This document shows, one piece after another, positions 49,591-60,999 of a stretch of DNA of 64,000 nt (position 1 is its first letter; every line of letters begins with the position of its first letter). The notes under the pieces are model-generated. The model had not been told where the DNA came from. It did no database searches and worked only from the letters and a program-made list of their open reading frames with translations. The DNA is from Gnetum montanum (taxonomy: Eukaryota; Streptophyta; Gnetopsida; Gnetales; Gnetaceae), in NCBI GenBank assembly GCA_015680685.1, contig MNCI01013916.1, forward strand, positions 328,997 to 392,996, written 5' to 3'. The position numbers and the translations under genes were made by a program.

Positions 49591-50010
49591 GCAAGAGTTG
49601 GAAAAACTACTAATAGTCTATTCTTTGGAAGAGGGTAAACTATTTTACATTTGCCTTACTATCTTTAACACATCTATTGCCTCTCTACTTTGTCAAAAAC
49701 ATGATGATGGAGCAAAGATGCTAGTATACTACCTTAGCCATGCATTAGTTACCCATGAGATCCAATACATTGAAGTGGAGAAGTATTGTCTAGCACTAGT
49801 CTTCTCATTGAAGAAGTGGAGACACTAACTCTTTAGGAGCCAAGTCAACATCATTTTCAAGGATAACATACTAAGATTCATAACAACCAACATCTATGAA
49901 AGTAGCCATATAGCCCAATGAAAAGCCATAACATTAGAGTTTGAGCTTTATTATGTTCCTTAGTCCTAAACAAAAGGTCAAGCTAGAGTTTTATAACTTA
50001 CAATTTCACC
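49591..50010 (+). pseudogene. Tat gypsy-type RNase H, decayed
   Basis: The residues LLIVYSLEEGKLFYICLTIF, then VYYLSHALVTHEIQYIEVEK and CLALVFSLKKWRH match the RNase H connected to gypsy RT (usual form ...LxLYLAVSxxA..., YxSxxL..aE..Y..iEk..LAlv). The metal-binding Asp of LYLA is missing. It degrades the RNA strand during cDNA synthesis. Confidence 0.7.
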
Positions 50011-50099
50011 TATTAATGATCATGCAACCATAGATCTTGAGTTTCCAAATGAAAATATCAACACTGTTATCCAAGTGCCTAAGCACTATGAGGTAGTCA

Positions 50100-50405
50100 T
50101 GCACTTTTATGGAGCTTCAACTACCCATGGGACTAGTGCCACTACCATCATAACATTCCCATCTAGAGAAATCTGACCCTTCACCTATCATTTTGAATTT
50201 CCATGTACCAACAACCTAGCAGAGTATGAGGGTTTAATAAGGGGGATGATGGTAGCTCATAACCTAGGAACCAAGTGCTTAATGGTCAAAGGTGATTCCC
50301 AACTTGTGGTCAACCAAGTAACTGAGGTTTATGCATGCAAAGCCAAACATTTAAAACCTTATTATGACATAGGAAAGCAATTATTACAACAATTATAGAA
50401 GTTAA
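50100..50405 (+). pseudogene. Second, archaeal-type RNase H (aRNH) of Tat
   Basis: A separate RNase H fold behind the first: HFYGASTTHGTSAT at the N-terminus, then FPCTNNLAEYEGLIRGMMVA, HNLGTKCLMVKGDSQLVVNQ and ACKAKHLKPYY. The acidic residues of the NLAEYE and KGDSQL motifs are intact. This arrangement is typical of the Tat clade, whose elements acquired an extra RNase H. Open for most of its length. Confidence 0.8.
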
Positions 50406-50579
50406 CATCCAACTTATACCCCAAAATGAGAATGCTATAGCTAATGCCATCTCAACGTTAGCCCATAGTGTAATGCTAGATGTGTTTAATAAGTTGCTCA
50501 CATTAACCCTAGACTATGTCATCCCCATCATGCAAAGCATTGAAGATACATTTTTGGTCATGGTTCATACTACTCTTAT

Positions 50580-51835
50580 AAGATAGTGGTAAGATGATAT
50601 CAAGTTTTACCTTCTACATGCTGAATCTTCACAAGGCCTAACTGCTTCTCAAAAGGACGTTGTACATAAATGATCAAAATAGTATGTCATTGTAAGAGAT
50701 AACACATTATGTCTATGGTCCTATGATGACATATTTTTAGTATGCTTAGGTAGAACTAAATCCAATACAGTCCTAGAGTAGTTTCATAAGGGTGTTTGTG
50801 GGGGACATATAGGACCTAGAGCCATGGCCAATAACATTAGGTAGTTAGGTTATTATTGGTCCTATATGAAAAATTATTGTCTACAGAAGGTCAAAACCTA
50901 TGACACTTTCAAACAAAATAGTAATCTCATACACATACTACTAACTGAGTTACATACTACTTAGATCACTTTGTCATTTCAACAATGGGTGTTGAATATT
51001 ATTAGACCTATAACACCTAAGTCTTTGATAGGGCATAACTTCATCATCATCACAACCAAATACTTTACAAAGTGGGTTAAGGCTATTCCCCTAAGGAAGA
51101 CAACATCTAAACAAGTCTATAGATTCATCTTGGACAATATAGTAGCCCATTTTGGTATACCTATGATCATAGCCATAGACAACTGACCATAGTTTAGTAG
51201 CCAAGAAACTAAGAATTTCTATCACGACCTAGGCATTAAGCATTCTTTTTTATTACATTATTACCCTTAAGCCAATGAACAAGCCAAATCAAGCAACAAG
51301 GCCATCATTAACTTGCTTAAGAAAATATTGAACAATTGCAAGCACAAGTGGCATGAGTGGCTTGTCCACACACTTTGGGCTTACAGAACCACATACCATA
51401 CCATGACAAGTGTAACCTCATATATCCTTGTTTATAGTTTTGAGGTAGTATTACCTCTTGAATTGCAAGTACCATCACTCTAAGTGGCCCTATGAATTTC
51501 ATCAATGGCAAACAAAACAACGAGCTATGGATAATGGACTTGGACTCATTGGAGAAGCAACATGTGTAAACACTTGCTCACATCGAGCACTACCAGGAGA
51601 GCCAAAAGTGGCAACATCACCATGACCTTAGCAAACACAAGATCAAGGAAGGGGACCTAGTCCTTAAGGCCATCCATGAGCATGCAAATAAATTCTCAAC
51701 CAACTAGGAATGACCTTTCTTAATCACCACAGCCTGTGGAAATAGGGCCTATTGGATAGCAAACATGAATGGGAATGATTTGGCCAATCTAGTGAATCAT
51801 TCCTATCTAAATCTCTACTACATGTAGCTGACAAT
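50580..51835 (+). pseudogene. Tat integrase with C-terminal domain, decayed
   Basis: Inserts cDNA into host DNA. CGGHIGPRAMANNIR and GYYWSYMKNYC represent the zinc-binding N-terminal region. The core holds GHNFIIITTKYFTKWVKAIP, DNIVAHFGIPMIIAIDN, the degraded AYHPQANGQAE block, and WHEWLVHTLWAYRTTYHT near 51350. The C-terminal part (51590-51830) has IKEGDLVLKAI, NRAYWIANMNGNDL and VNHSYLNLYYM, the usual end of Tat integrases. The catalytic DNG appears as DN-stop. Many stops. Confidence 0.75.
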
Positions 51836-51860
51836 AATCAACAAGACATCCTACTTTCCA

Positions 51861-52042
51861 TGACCTACCAAGGCCTTAAACTAGCAACATGACTTTCTAA
51901 GGCCTAAAACTAGTAATCCTACAACCTGCCAAGGCCTTAAACTAGCATCGTTAACCTACTAAGGTCTTAAACTAGCAACATGGCCTACTAAGGCCTTAAA
52001 TTGGCATCACTAGTCTACCAAGGTCTTAAACTAGCAACACAG
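51861..52042. repeat. ~30-bp minisatellite, 6 units
   Basis: Units of type CCTACCAAGGCCTTAAACTA begin near 51863, 51892, 51924, 51954, 51983 and 52013. Single or paired copies of the same motif occur at 44948-45010 and near 48050, so it marks both flanks of the region holding the 188-bp array. Confidence 0.85.
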
Positions 52043-52987
52043 GTGAACTTTGATGATCAAATTTTCTAACTACTCTATGTGGCCTTATGTATTTCATTAT
52101 AACAACATGATTTTTCTTGTCCTCTTGGAGTTTTTCTTGTAGGATGAAGCCTAGAGTCATCGTGAAGGTGTAACTCAATATAGTGGCAAGTCACTGTGTG
52201 ACCTCAATGTGCAAGATTTAGTGAGTTTTTCCTACCATGCCAAGAGTGTTTATTTCATATTATTTCTACTACAACTCCCTTGATCCCAACCCCATAACCC
52301 AATTATAACCTTACATACCTTGGAGGACAATGTTAACTAATGTTTGACACTCATGCACTATGGCCATACAACATCCCTTTGTCATGCTCCACTGTCAATT
52401 CCATTGAATGTAACACACTTCATTGAATGGGAAACCATCTATTCCATTAAGTGTAATACAACTCACTCGATGCAAAAAATAAATAAAAATTGGCTTTGGC
52501 AAAGAAACCCAATGAAGGTTTCATCCCACAAAAAAATAAGAGGGGAAAAGTAAATTGCCAAGAAGCCAAGTGACCAATAAAGCCTAAAGGATAGATGAGT
52601 GGCCCCAAACATACAAAGGGAGGAGCCTAATGGTCAAAATGATCTTGGAGAAAGGTGTTGGTTCCTCAAATGCATCCATTGAGAAAACCACACTTCAAAA
52701 CACAAAGTATGAAGCCAACTGAAATAACTAATATGTCCATGCCACACCATAGCCATGATGTCAATAATTGGGATGCATTGTTAACCTTCATAATCATTTC
52801 CCTACAACCTCACTACCATTTCACTATCATAACCTTCTCCCATCACCACAAGCACTCTTAGACATGGTTTGACACTACTAGATTAAGCGCGAAGACGGAA
52901 CATTGGTGATGAACCTGCAGTGGTGTTTTGTATTCTTTTTCAATGTCTCTTGGGTCAGTCCTTTAAACATCAACAAAGAGGAGCCAA
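52043..52987 (+). other. Tat 3' non-coding region
   Basis: No gene is recognised. A short direct repeat (CCATTGAATGTAACACACTT-like, then CCATTAAGTGTAATAC) lies at 52398-52470. A purine-rich tract (AAAGAGGAGCCAA, 52975-52987) directly precedes the 3' LTR and may be the polypurine primer. Confidence 0.5.
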
Positions 52988-54503
52988 TGAAACACCACCA
53001 AAAATTCATGTTATAACCTTCATTTCCTAACTTGAGGTAAGAATTCATTGTAAATGTGAGATATGTAGTCCATGAGCTACAATCTTGCATACTTCAACTT
53101 TTTGAGGCTAAAAAATGCTTCAAAGGTTGTTATTACCTCACTTACCAAGTAGAAAGAGGTACCCCATAATCATATCTATGATTAGGAAGGTCGAAAACAC
53201 CTTTGGAATGGCTAAAATTGGGATTTCCATGGATTTTTGTAGGGGTATAATCCCAACTACGCTAGAGCCATTTTTAGTAGATGTAGTAGCTATAGTAGAT
53301 AGTGGTGCTACATTAGTTAACATAGTTACCACCAAGACCCAGGTAGAAGTTCAATGTTGGGATTGTGGGAATTTCCATTTTTCCAATAATAATCATTGTA
53401 GTCATCCCAAGTCAATAATAGCTAGTGTAGACAACACTCTTCACCAAGCACAACACTTTCCAATGGATTCCACCATTTCCACATATTCCAACTTTTTGTA
53501 CATTTTTCACCACTTTTCAACAACCTCAGGGTAGTACACTAGTGCTAGCATAGTAAGGATGATGCCAACATAGTCACAAAAGTCCATTTACTATTTATAG
53601 TAAATAGGTGGGTTTTATGATTATAGTCCATACCAGCCTTACTATAAATGGTAACTACATTGAAAGTAGATAATCGTTGCAACTTGCATGTTGATACCAA
53701 TCTATTAACAATAATGACAGTGGTGTACAGGACCAAAAATAGCCACACCAACCCTATAAATATCCAATAACAACACCATTTTTAGGTTCCCAAAACACTT
53801 TGCATTGTGAGCACTTTGGCATTTTTGCAACCTTTCACAACAGTTCTGCACTTAACACTCATAAGATCAAGTTTGGCATTTTAACAATTCATAAAATCCA
53901 TTTGCAACCTTATTTCCACTCTTTGGTAGCAGAAACTAGCACTACGTAGGGCATAAAGACTCCCACATAGCTATCATTACACAAAAAGTGAAAACCCATT
54001 TCCATGACCACGTTGTAAATCCTAAGGAAAACTAACAAAAAGTTGCCAAAAACTAGAGCTAGGAAGAAATTGGATCATGGAGTTGCAGTAGGACATAGCC
54101 TATCTTCTCCAATAGACTTCAAGCTCTTGTCAACAGCTCCTAGTGCCTTTAGCATGAAATCTATACTTCATGAACCTATTCTTTATTTCTTATAAAGTTA
54201 TTACTCATGTTGTGCATGTTTTAGTTCACGTTTCCATTTCTATGCTTGTATTTTTTCATTTTCAAATCTATAACTACAACTTCATTTTCATTTACATTTA
54301 TGTTTTCGTTTTCACCTTCATTTTTGATTTCATCTACGTATATGTTTACATTTACATTCCATAAGTCCCTAGGTGATCAGCAAGACCATCCAAGGCACCC
54401 TAAATCTCATTTTCTAGATGCCCTTGGGATTTGGGGTTAAAACTATTCCAAAGCTTGGATCTTTTGGTTTCTGTTCTAGCAACCAAAATTTCTAGTACCA
54501 ACA
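52988..54503 (+). repeat. 3' LTR of Tat element
   Basis: Homologous to 33802-35351. TATAAATA at 53755-53762. It contains a 139-codon open frame (53115-53534) whose first half aligns with a shorter frame in the other LTR (33942-34175); see findings. Confidence 0.85.
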
Positions 54504-54508
54504 AGGTA

Positions 54509-54858
54509 CTTGCAAGTGGGACATCTCACATTGAACATCTTGACTGAGAGGTCTCAACTATTCTTGAAAAATCTGTTGTTTTCAATGACATCTAAGACTA
54601 AGCTTTGTAACTAGCACATCTTGTTGCAGAATGAGATGTCTTTGCAAACACCAAGACATCTTCTTTGTACTTGTAGATGTCTTACATCCTTGTAACTCCT
54701 TCCAAGTCCTTGCATACCTTATTGATCTTTTAGCATTCCATCCTTCACTAAATTTTATTTTCAGTCTCATCATACGTCTTCCTTAGTCTTGAGAAAACTC
54801 ACAAGCATACTTTCCAATTATCCATTTTCTAAGACCTTGACATACCAAAAGGTCAACA
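54509..54858 (-). repeat. 3' LTR of copia B, proximal part
   Basis: Resumes the LTR interrupted at 33801. It starts TGTTGACC at 54858 on the minus strand. Bases 54504-54508 (AGGTA) are the presumed decayed target duplication of Tat. The AGACATCT cluster is present. Confidence 0.85.
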
Positions 54859-55116
54859 ATCTTCCTCTTTTTTGTGATGTCCAAAACTTAAGAAAATGGG
54901 TTAGCATAATATCATAAGAAGCAAATAAAAGCATAACATATCATACTTTCCCTTTTTAGGCATCATCAAAAAAAGGTTTCCTTGTGAAACTTCCCCTAAA
55001 TATGAGCTCTCCGCCTTATTTATTTATTTATTGGTAGTATTTACAAAAGATAAGCTTCTTATCTAATAACATAGGGTCCTATCCCGATGTCTTTACATAG
55101 AACAGTAAGTCTTCAT

Positions 55117-55520
55117 TTATCAAGAGGCTTGGTGAAGGCATCAACAAGTTGATCATTAGTCACAATATATACTAAATTTATATGCCCTAGCTGAGTATGT
55201 TCTTTGATGAAGTGATATTGAATTTCAATATGCTTTGTATAAGAATGCTGAATAGGATTTTTTGTCATATTGATAGCAATATTGTTGTCACAGAAAATAG
55301 GTGTGTGATTGATTAGATCCCTAGATCCTTAAGTGTTTATTTCATTCACAAAATTTGTGTACAATAGATCCAAACTAAAATTTTCCACCATAGAAAGTAT
55401 TGTAGAGGTCTACTTCTTAGTTGCCTAAGAGATAAGATTTCTTCCTAGAAGGAAACAATTTCCACTTTTATTTCAATAATCATTTATACAACCTACCTAA
55501 TCTGCATCATAATACAACAC
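55117..55520 (-). pseudogene. Copia RNase H, decayed, copia B
   Basis: Read on the minus strand, a decayed DAD..G..ND...KSGNCFLLG start is followed by an open stretch of about 60 codons with IFCDNNIAINMTKNPIQHS, TKHIEIQYHFIKEHTQLGH and VTNDQLVDAFTKPLDK. These are the classic end motifs of copia RNase H (CDN..AI.....P..H.RTKHI, TKPL). Together with the gag start at about 55560-55690 (MEGAFSIKPSMFDG) it is all that remains of gag-pol. Confidence 0.8.
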
Positions 55521-55709
55521 AAGATCAAGTGTGAAATCCTTTGGATACTAAAGTCCCTAATCAATAGTACCTTTTAGATGGATTCAAAGAACCCTTGCAT
55601 TCTAGGTTTCTAGTATTTAATGTTGAGCCCATCAAACATTGATGGCTTGATGGAAAAAGCTCCCTTCATAGTTTACTCTTGAGTTATTACACTCAATCCA
55701 AGAGTACTA

Positions 55710-55722
55710 GGCTCTAATACCA
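55710..55722 (-). promoter_or_regulatory. Primer binding site, tRNA-iMet type, copia B
   Basis: TGGTATTAGAGCC on the minus strand, two bases after the LTR end at 55725. Confidence 0.8.
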
Positions 55723-55724
55723 CT

Positions 55725-56680
55725 TGAAGATCAAGAACTTAGAAGGGGGATTGAATAAGTTCTACCAATTAAAAAATAAAAATGCACATAGATGTATGTG
55801 GTTTCCCAACTCGGGTACATCCACACTTAAAGGGTAGAATCTTTGTACACTTTCAAACTTTGTTCTTTCAAAAATGTAGTTTCAAGGATAGCACAACCGT
55901 TACAAAGTTTGATCTCCACAACGGATGTTTTCACATAGAAACACACCCAACCTTGCAAGGTTCCAACAAGCTCAAAAAGATGCCTTCTTGCAAGAAGCAC
56001 ATTAACCCCACAAGGCTTATAATAGAAGAAAAGAAAGATCAAAGAGAAAATGTACTACAATTACAAATTCCTTGCATTAAGGCTCTTAATAATTACAATA
56101 TATAACTCATAAAAGATAAGGAACTAAATTACAAAATAATTTTCAAGATGTACACAATGATGATATTCACATGAATGGTGCCTACTTTTTCCACCAATAT
56201 CTCATCTTCTTTTATAGCCTTTATCATTGTCAAAGGACTATTAAATTTCATACAATAGCTACAAATGGCAAGTTAAGACATCTCATACGAACTTGAGACA
56301 TCTTACTTACTTTCAAATGCTTGTAGGTGAGACATCTCACTTAAATTGGGACACCTTGACTAAGACCTGTCAGCTATTCTTGGAACATCTATTGTTTTTC
56401 CAAGATGTCTAGCCTAAGACTAAGCTTTGTAACTGGGACATCTTGTTACAGAATGAGACATCTTGGCAAACACTAGGACATCTTCTTGGGACATCTAGAC
56501 ATCTTGCATCCTTGTAACTCCTTCCAAGTCCTTGCATACCTTTTTGATCTTTTAGCACTCCAATTTTCACTAAAGTTCATTTTTGGTCTCATCATACATC
56601 TTCCTTTGTCCTACAAAAACTTACAAGTATTCTTTTGAATTCTCTATTTTCTAAAGTTTTTACATACCAGAAGGTCAATA
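55725..56680 (-). repeat. 5' LTR of copia B
   Basis: 956 bp; starts TATTGACC (decayed TGTTGACC) at 56680 and ends at 55725. TATAAAAG on the minus strand at 56209-56216 is a likely TATA box, also kept in the 3' LTR. The AGACATCT cluster lies at 56270-56510. Confidence 0.85.
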
Positions 56681-57059
56681 TTGTTATACCTATCTACACA
56701 AGGGATCACAATGCATGTACGTTTATGTTTGTTTTTTTCTTATAAATACACAATTCATAAAAATTATAAAATATAAAGTTATAAACATTCTCTATATCTT
56801 TCTACCATGGCAACACATGTTTTCATTGTATCATATGTATTATAACCTCTTTTATATTTATTGAACATAATGACATATATGAGTGTTATTGGCAATCTAC
56901 TCAACATCATCTTCGAAGCATATGACTAGATTGCACTGCATTTTGTATGATATATACCATTGGTCCAAAATTGGCGAGACCCCTAGTAGTGCCATATATC
57001 ATAATATGGATAATGATATATTCTAGATATGTTCATAATTTTTCCTATCAATGCTATAT

Positions 57060-58720
57060 ATCATGTTTGTAATGGATCACATTGTTATTTTGAAGATTGA
57101 TTATACTAAAGAATATAATAGAATTAAATGAAAGTTTATTATTGCTTGTCTCTACAAATATGGTTTTAATGAAAAATTTATTAGGATGGTGGAGACTGTT
57201 TTTGCAAATTCTAATGCACTTGTGGCTTGGTAGGGTTTCCCTCTTACTCATCTTTTCATCCTTGCTATAGATTTTTTATGTCATGCTATACAGAAGGACC
57301 AAGAACATTATTTGCTACAAGGCATCTTTATTGAAAACAATGTGGCTACTAACCAAAAGAGATCAACATTATGAAAGCTACTACTAATGTAACATAAAGT
57401 ATAAATAAATAATAAACCCTAATAACTAACTATTATTAATGTGACCCATTAAGCATAAAACATAAATTACAATGTATAAACCACATAATGCATAATACAA
57501 TAATTAACTACTACTAACCAAAACATAATTATGTTAGTAACATAAAATATATAAGACATCTATGTTGTGCTATTTTAATCAATATAAAATATAAGGAAAG
57601 TATTGTTTTTTGTGCCAAGTGGGTGCTTAAAGGCTTATCTAGTGGAGGACCTTGGAAGCTTCTATTTCATAAGCTTATTTAGATGGGTAAGCCTAGAGGT
57701 AGTGATCACTAGAAAGATGCTTATTCTTTTAATTAGATCCTTTTTCCAAAAGGTATTACTATATTAGATTTCATTATCATCAAGCCCATTTGGAAGGCTT
57801 AGAGTTTTATCAATGATTTTTGGAACTTCAATAATAATACTATTTCTACCTCTATACTTAATAAGATTTCTCCTTCGTGGCTTTCCATTAATAATGAATC
57901 ATGGGCTATTAAGTGCCCATGCCTTTGTAGTATATGGTGAAAGCTTGGAATTTTCTCACTTTCATCTCTTCACATGCATAAACACTAGATTACTTAGTCT
58001 AAGTGTTAAAGTCTATATGACATTAATGTTTCTAAAAATTATATATTTTTTTAACTTCTGGATAATTTGGATTGAAGTGTAACTATTCAAGATTCTCATA
58101 ATGGTTTTCTTGATTTTTCTTGGATTAATGACCATAATATTTTTCCATATCAATCCAAAATTATATATACTCTTATTAGTTCTAATACTGCTATTTGGCC
58201 AAGTTTTAATTATCTTTAGAAAATCACAATGTGTAGTTATGAAAGTAGCAAATTCAAAAGATATGGAATGCCACTACTTCTTCAAAATTAGACATTTTCT
58301 ATGATATTTAATTCATCAAGTTTTACCTATTGGTATTGGACACTCTCATTTAGGTGTTCATGATCCAAGATTTCCTATTTGTAGCATGGAAGATATATTC
58401 ATCCATAGTCTCTTTCACTTGTCCTCTTTCTCATAGCTCTTGGACTTGGTGTAACAAGTATTTACATGGTTTCTAACCAAGATTAGATAAAATTGTCTTT
58501 GGTGATACTCCTCAACTTCAAGGATTTGTACTTCATACTTGGCATTGCTTTCATCCTCTTATTATTTATGCCATTTGGATGTTTCGACATAACGTGGTTT
58601 TCCACATAGATTCTCTAGCTAATTTTCAAGGTGACATCATTCAATAACTAATGCTTTTACTAAATTCCTAAATGTTTCTCTCTTTAGTTTTTCCTTTTTA
58701 TTAACATGAAGCCTTTAATA
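57060..58720 (+). pseudogene. LINE RT and C-terminal region, decayed
   Basis: Non-LTR retrotransposon remnant. The RT core reads VILKIDYTKEYNRI, then FIIACLYKYGFNEKFIRMV and HLFILAIDFLCHAI (57075-57300), the D-Y-x-K-x-Y form of the LINE LDFxKAYD motif. An AT-rich stretch (57360-57590) replaces the middle of RT, including the FADD box. The text resumes at FCAKWVLKG and IWKA.SFINDFWNFNN, and ends with HTWHCFHPLIIYAIWMFRHN (58520-58600), the zf-RVT-type tail. Homologous to 13505-14250 on the minus strand. Many stops. Confidence 0.7.
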
Positions 58721-58929
58721 GGAAGCGAAAGCCCATATGGATGCTTTTGAATGAGGGCAAGGTCTTATCCTTTTCCTACACTAGATTGGAGGTTTTCTAA
58801 GATTGGTTGTAAGGATGAAAACCTAAAAAGGAATCCACAAAACTATTGGGCCTTTCCTTTTTATTGTTTTGGAGTTTCTCCTCTCTACTTTTGTACTCTG
58901 ATTTTTTATTTTTGAGGTTTGATGTCCAA

Positions 58930-60560
58930 CATATAAATAAGCATACTATGTTAGCCTACTACTAAGACTTTTAATTTGAAAACTCTAAATCATGGGTTCA
59001 GTTCTCATAGACAATGCTAAGTTACAAAATTCTAATTAAACTATATTGCAATTATTTCAATTTCTAGCAAACATACAATATAACTACCACTAATCTACAA
59101 TAACCATCACATACATGTAAAACAAAGGGTCTATATTATAAACAAACATAACCACAGAAGCAAGCATAACACATAAGTACCTATTAAAGTGATACCCCTA
59201 AGTATTACTCACATCCATGATACTTGTCACTCGTTCAACCAAGTTAGTACATAGGTATAAAATATCATATAGCATTAATAAGATAAATGCATAAATAGCA
59301 TAGCAACACCACAAAAATATGAATTCAACTGTCCACATAATTTAGATGAAAGAAAAAGCATAAGTATATAATCATACCAATACATAACACATAAAGCATC
59401 AATTAAAGCCATCCATATAGACCATATAAAATAGGAAATTTGTAACATGCTTAAGATCAAGGTAATCAATACTAACTTAATGTGCATTGAAAAGTGAGAT
59501 TTTACAATAAGACAAATTTTTCTTTATTTAACAAGAATATTGTTAAGTTGAAGATTAAAACTTATGTTGATAAGTGTGTTATAGCTAATGGCAAAGATTC
59601 TTACATAGGGTCAATCATGATAGTCAATATATGCAATCATTTTTTTTATTAGATCTTCCTTTCCTACCAAATATGGTATTTTACCAAAGCTTTCTATGCT
59701 ACCTTGAATCCTTTTGTTATTTTAAGTTTAAGCATATATGTTAAAAAGCATGTAAATGTTCTTAGGAATGGGACCACCTTCCCTACTAACAATTAATTTT
59801 CCTTTCTTAAATTTTTAAACCATTAATTGTAAGGTTGCACACCTAAGTAAACATCTCTAAAATTAGAAAATTTTTACTTTCTATGTTGTTTTAGGTGTTT
59901 TCTACTCAATGTTAAGAATTTGATGTCCTCTAAAGTTTTTGCTTGTCATTAATACTAGTGTAGCTATATATTCATAATATATATTTATTATTTGGCTAAG
60001 AGAATCATTTCTTTTTCAATTTACTGAAATCTCACAACTAAATAAATTTCCATGTTGAACAAAAATCAAAACTAATGATAAATACTTATTGCCATGATAG
60101 TTATTGAGCCTTGAATTTTGTGTTGGTAATTGATCCAACCATTACATACCCATAATAAATCTAGAGGAAAAATTCTCTCTTGGAGAGAATTGTGATGATA
60201 ATTATTTATTTTCCATGACAAAGTCTAGCGAATACATACTTATAATAATTTCCATGAAAAGTTCACCTCTTGGCCCAACATTATGACTATAATTATTTGT
60301 TTTCTGTAATAAAATGTAGTCACCTCTTGGCCAAAATTATTTTTGGGATATGGTGCAATCCAAAATAAATGAAACATAAGAAAATCTCAAGATTTATAGA
60401 TAAATTAGTGCTACCTAGGGTTACCAAGTAAAGAATTGTAACACTAAACTAACACCTTATTCTAACCACCTCATTATGACTACAATTATTTTTTTTCCAA
60501 GGTAAAATGTAACCACCTCTTGGCCAATATTATTTTTGAGGTTACACACCCCTATTAGTA
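58930..60560. other. Unassigned AT-rich region
   Basis: No domain is recognised. At 60262-60540 the pair CACCTCTTGGCC...ATTATGACTAYAATTATT recurs two to three times, a local imperfect duplication. Confidence 0.4.
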
Positions 60561-60569
60561 CTAGCTTTG

Positions 60570-60990
60570 ATATATATATATATCAATTGGCCGAGATGAT
60601 TTAAAAAAAATGATGTTAACCAAGCCCAACTACTAGATGAGGTAACAAGATAACTAAAAATGGAATCACTCATCCCTCCTCTATTTCTCTACCACTTACC
60701 CAATTTAGTTTTACCCTCTCAATCAAGTTTACTCTTTCTTTGTTTGTTCATAGAATTTTTGAGCATTATTTATGCAAGATATTTATTTCTTAAAAATTCC
60801 ATGAACAAACAAAGGAAGAGCAAACTTGATTGAGAGGGTAAAACTAAATTGGGTAAGTGGTAGAAAAACAAAGGGATGAGTGATTCTATTTTTGGTTATC
60901 TTGTTACCTCGTCCAGTAGTTGGGATTAGTTAACATCATTTTTTTAAAAAAAAATCATCTTGGCCAATTAATATATATATATATATATAT
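60570..60990. mobile_element. Foldback element / MITE-like long inverted repeat
   Basis: Two arms of about 190 bp (60570-60763 and 60789-60990) are nearly perfect reverse complements around a 25-nt loop (60764-60788). The arms run from AATTGGCC... through ACTTACCCAATTTAG to the loop. Both outer ends are (TA)n runs, as expected of insertion at a TA target. No coding. Arms this similar suggest recent insertion or correction by gene conversion. Confidence 0.85.
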
Positions 60991-60999
60991 ATAAGCTAG

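Larger units (their letters stand above)
33802..54503 (+). mobile_element. Ty3/gypsy Tat-lineage element with nested copia A
   Basis: Plus-strand element of about 15.1 kb after removing copia A (20.7 kb in place). LTRs are 33802-35351 (1550 bp) and 52988-54503 (1516 bp), both TGAAACACC...ACCAAYA. The interior holds gag (split by copia A), protease, a 3.8-kb region with a long tandem array, RT, RNase H, a second archaeal-type RNase H, integrase, and a 3' region with 30-bp repeats. The second RNase H marks the Tat lineage. All proteins are decayed. It lies in the 3' LTR of copia B; the flanking pentamers AAGTG and AGGTA agree at three of five positions, as expected of an old target duplication. 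Confidence 0.8.
33203..56680 (-). mobile_element. Ty1/copia element B, host of the nested Tat element
   Basis: A minus-strand copia element of about 2.8 kb once the Tat insertion is set aside. The 5' LTR is 55725-56680 (956 bp). The 3' LTR is split into 33203-33801 and 54509-54858 (949 bp together). The interior (54859-55724) holds only the start of gag and a decayed RNase H, so most of gag-pol has been deleted. The flanking bases TTGTT occur on both sides (33197-33201 and 56681-56685), offset by one base from the ideal border on the lower side. Confidence 0.8.

Noticed and set aside
54170-54440. Two overlapping Phe/Tyr-rich frames
   Set aside because: T-rich end of the Tat LTR; frames follow base composition only.
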